Source: Acidulodesulfobacterium_A sp049965795 (GTDB lineage: Bacteria; SZUA-79; Acidulodesulfobacterales; Acidulodesulfobacteraceae). From it: a DNA stretch of 6,097 nt. The stretch lies in assembly GCA_049965795.1 (NCBI GenBank), contig JBMFVW010000043.1:1-6097 (forward strand). The letters run 5' to 3'. Each line of letters starts with the position of its first letter. Position 1 is the first letter of the stretch. Shown here in pieces: positions 5,673-6,097 of this stretch. A model generated the notes under the pieces. That model saw nothing but the letters and a program-made list of their open reading frames with translations. It was not told where the DNA came from and ran no database searches. The position numbers and the translations under genes were made by a program.

Positions 5673-6097
5673 TTAACATAATTACCGGCAATCTCTTCTA
5701 TCTGATAAGTCTTAAAGAAATCTATATGAGGATATTTCTCTATTAAATAGTCTTCGACTTCCGGAGCGTAAATATAACCAATCATAAAACTTTTTACTTC
5801 AGCGTTAAAATGCTTTTCTAATCTTTTAAGCATAAGGTTGAATTTATCGACATCCTTTTTGCCGGGCTGAGCTTTTGATTCGCCTATGATATAAATTTTT
5901 TTACCATTTATTTCACCTTCAAGATAAAGGTTGACCTCGTCATAAGTGCCATTTGGATATTTAACGTTCTTTCTTTCCACTTTGTTAATAACGGCATTAT
6001 ATTGATTTAAGGCAAACTTTTTCATAAAAGGCATATATTTGTCTTCTATGCCGTAGCCTACAGCCATTGCAAGACCGCCTATCTGTTTTTTAACGTC
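5669..6097 (-). CDS. PD-(D/E)XK nuclease-like protein, C-terminal part (5'-partial)
   Basis: The frame is open to the right window edge (it begins DVKKQIGGLAMAVGYGIED), giving at least 142 codons, so the ATG at 6067 is internal and the N-terminus lies outside. Homologous proteins of unknown function often have a coiled-coil N-terminal half followed by a similar 'GGLxxxVGYGxE' segment and a small nuclease-like domain. Numbering from the window edge, candidate catalytic residues are E18 in GYGIED, D53 in TYDEVNLYLEG and the E73-x-K75 pair in IIGESKAQPG, spaced as in PD-(D/E)XK folds: a beta strand with the acid, then a hairpin strand with ExK. No DNA target or partner is evident. Its TAA stop overlaps the TAA of the Mo oxidoreductase on the other strand within TTAA (5669-5672). 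Fold assignment is by motif only and moderately sure. An active nuclease is inference. Confidence 0.65.
   Translation of the reverse strand, partial: DVKKQIGGLAMAVGYGIEDKYMPFMKKFALNQYNAVINKVERKNVKYPNGTYDEVNLYLEGEINGKKIYIIGESKAQPGKKDVDKFNLMLKRLEKHFNAEVKSFMIGYIYAPEVEDYLIEKYPHIDFFKTYQIEEIAGNYVN

Noticed and set aside
6065..6067. ATG at 6067 (- strand) as the true start of the nuclease-like gene
   Set aside because: The frame stays open to the window edge and the upstream residues (QIGGLA) continue the conserved GGLxxxVGYG segment, so the Met is internal.
1..6097. CRISPR arrays, tRNA/rRNA genes, insertion sequences or transposon ends
   Set aside because: I saw no regularly spaced direct repeats, RNA gene signatures, transposase frames or terminal inverted repeats.

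Overview
This is an AT-rich bacterial window with four genes on the + strand and one convergent gene on the - strand. AGGAG-type ribosome binding sites, sigma70-like promoter hexamers and bacterial-type enzymes all point to Bacteria. A low-GC anaerobic or metal-exposed lineage, such as a deltaproteobacteria-like group, is plausible. No taxonomic marker is present, so that placement is only a guess.

Left part (1-1722): the 3' end of a membrane-complex large subunit of the HycE/HyfG/NuoD family, followed by a HycG/HyfI/NuoB-type [4Fe-4S] small subunit. The large subunit has lost both cysteine pairs that hold the NiFe site in hydrogenases (ISGDNS and DPSF stand where Cys motifs would be). The small subunit keeps its four cluster cysteines. 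Together they look like an energy-converting-hydrogenase-related (Ehr / 'hydrogenase-4-like') complex that cannot be a classical hydrogenase. The proton-pumping membrane subunits would be expected to the left, outside the window. The two genes are separated by 110 bp that holds a 26-bp imperfect palindrome with an embedded TATAAT.

Middle (1723-3565): a complete mercuric reductase (merA) with an N-terminal HMA metal-binding domain, the redox-active Cys pair, both active-site tyrosines and the C-terminal Cys-Cys. Its promoter is the clearest regulatory element here: perfect TTGACA and TATAAT hexamers 20 bp apart, with a 22-bp dyad between them. This is the architecture of MerR-family metal-responsive promoters. 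The 8-bp core of the dyad recurs just before the merA ribosome binding site. No merR, merT or merP lies in the window, so the regulator and any transporters must be elsewhere.

Right part (3636-5672): a complete cytoplasmic molybdopterin (bis-MGD) oxidoreductase with an N-terminal [4Fe-4S] site. It resembles formate dehydrogenases in fold, but the residue after the presumed Mo-ligand Cys is Ser, not the catalytic His of formate dehydrogenases, so its substrate is open. Its stop codon overlaps the stop of a convergent gene (5669-6097, running off the right edge) that encodes the C-terminal part of a PD-(D/E)XK nuclease-like protein.

The Ehr-like complex could exchange electrons with the Mo enzyme, but the merA unit with its own promoter stands between them. 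A shared pathway is therefore inference from proximity only.
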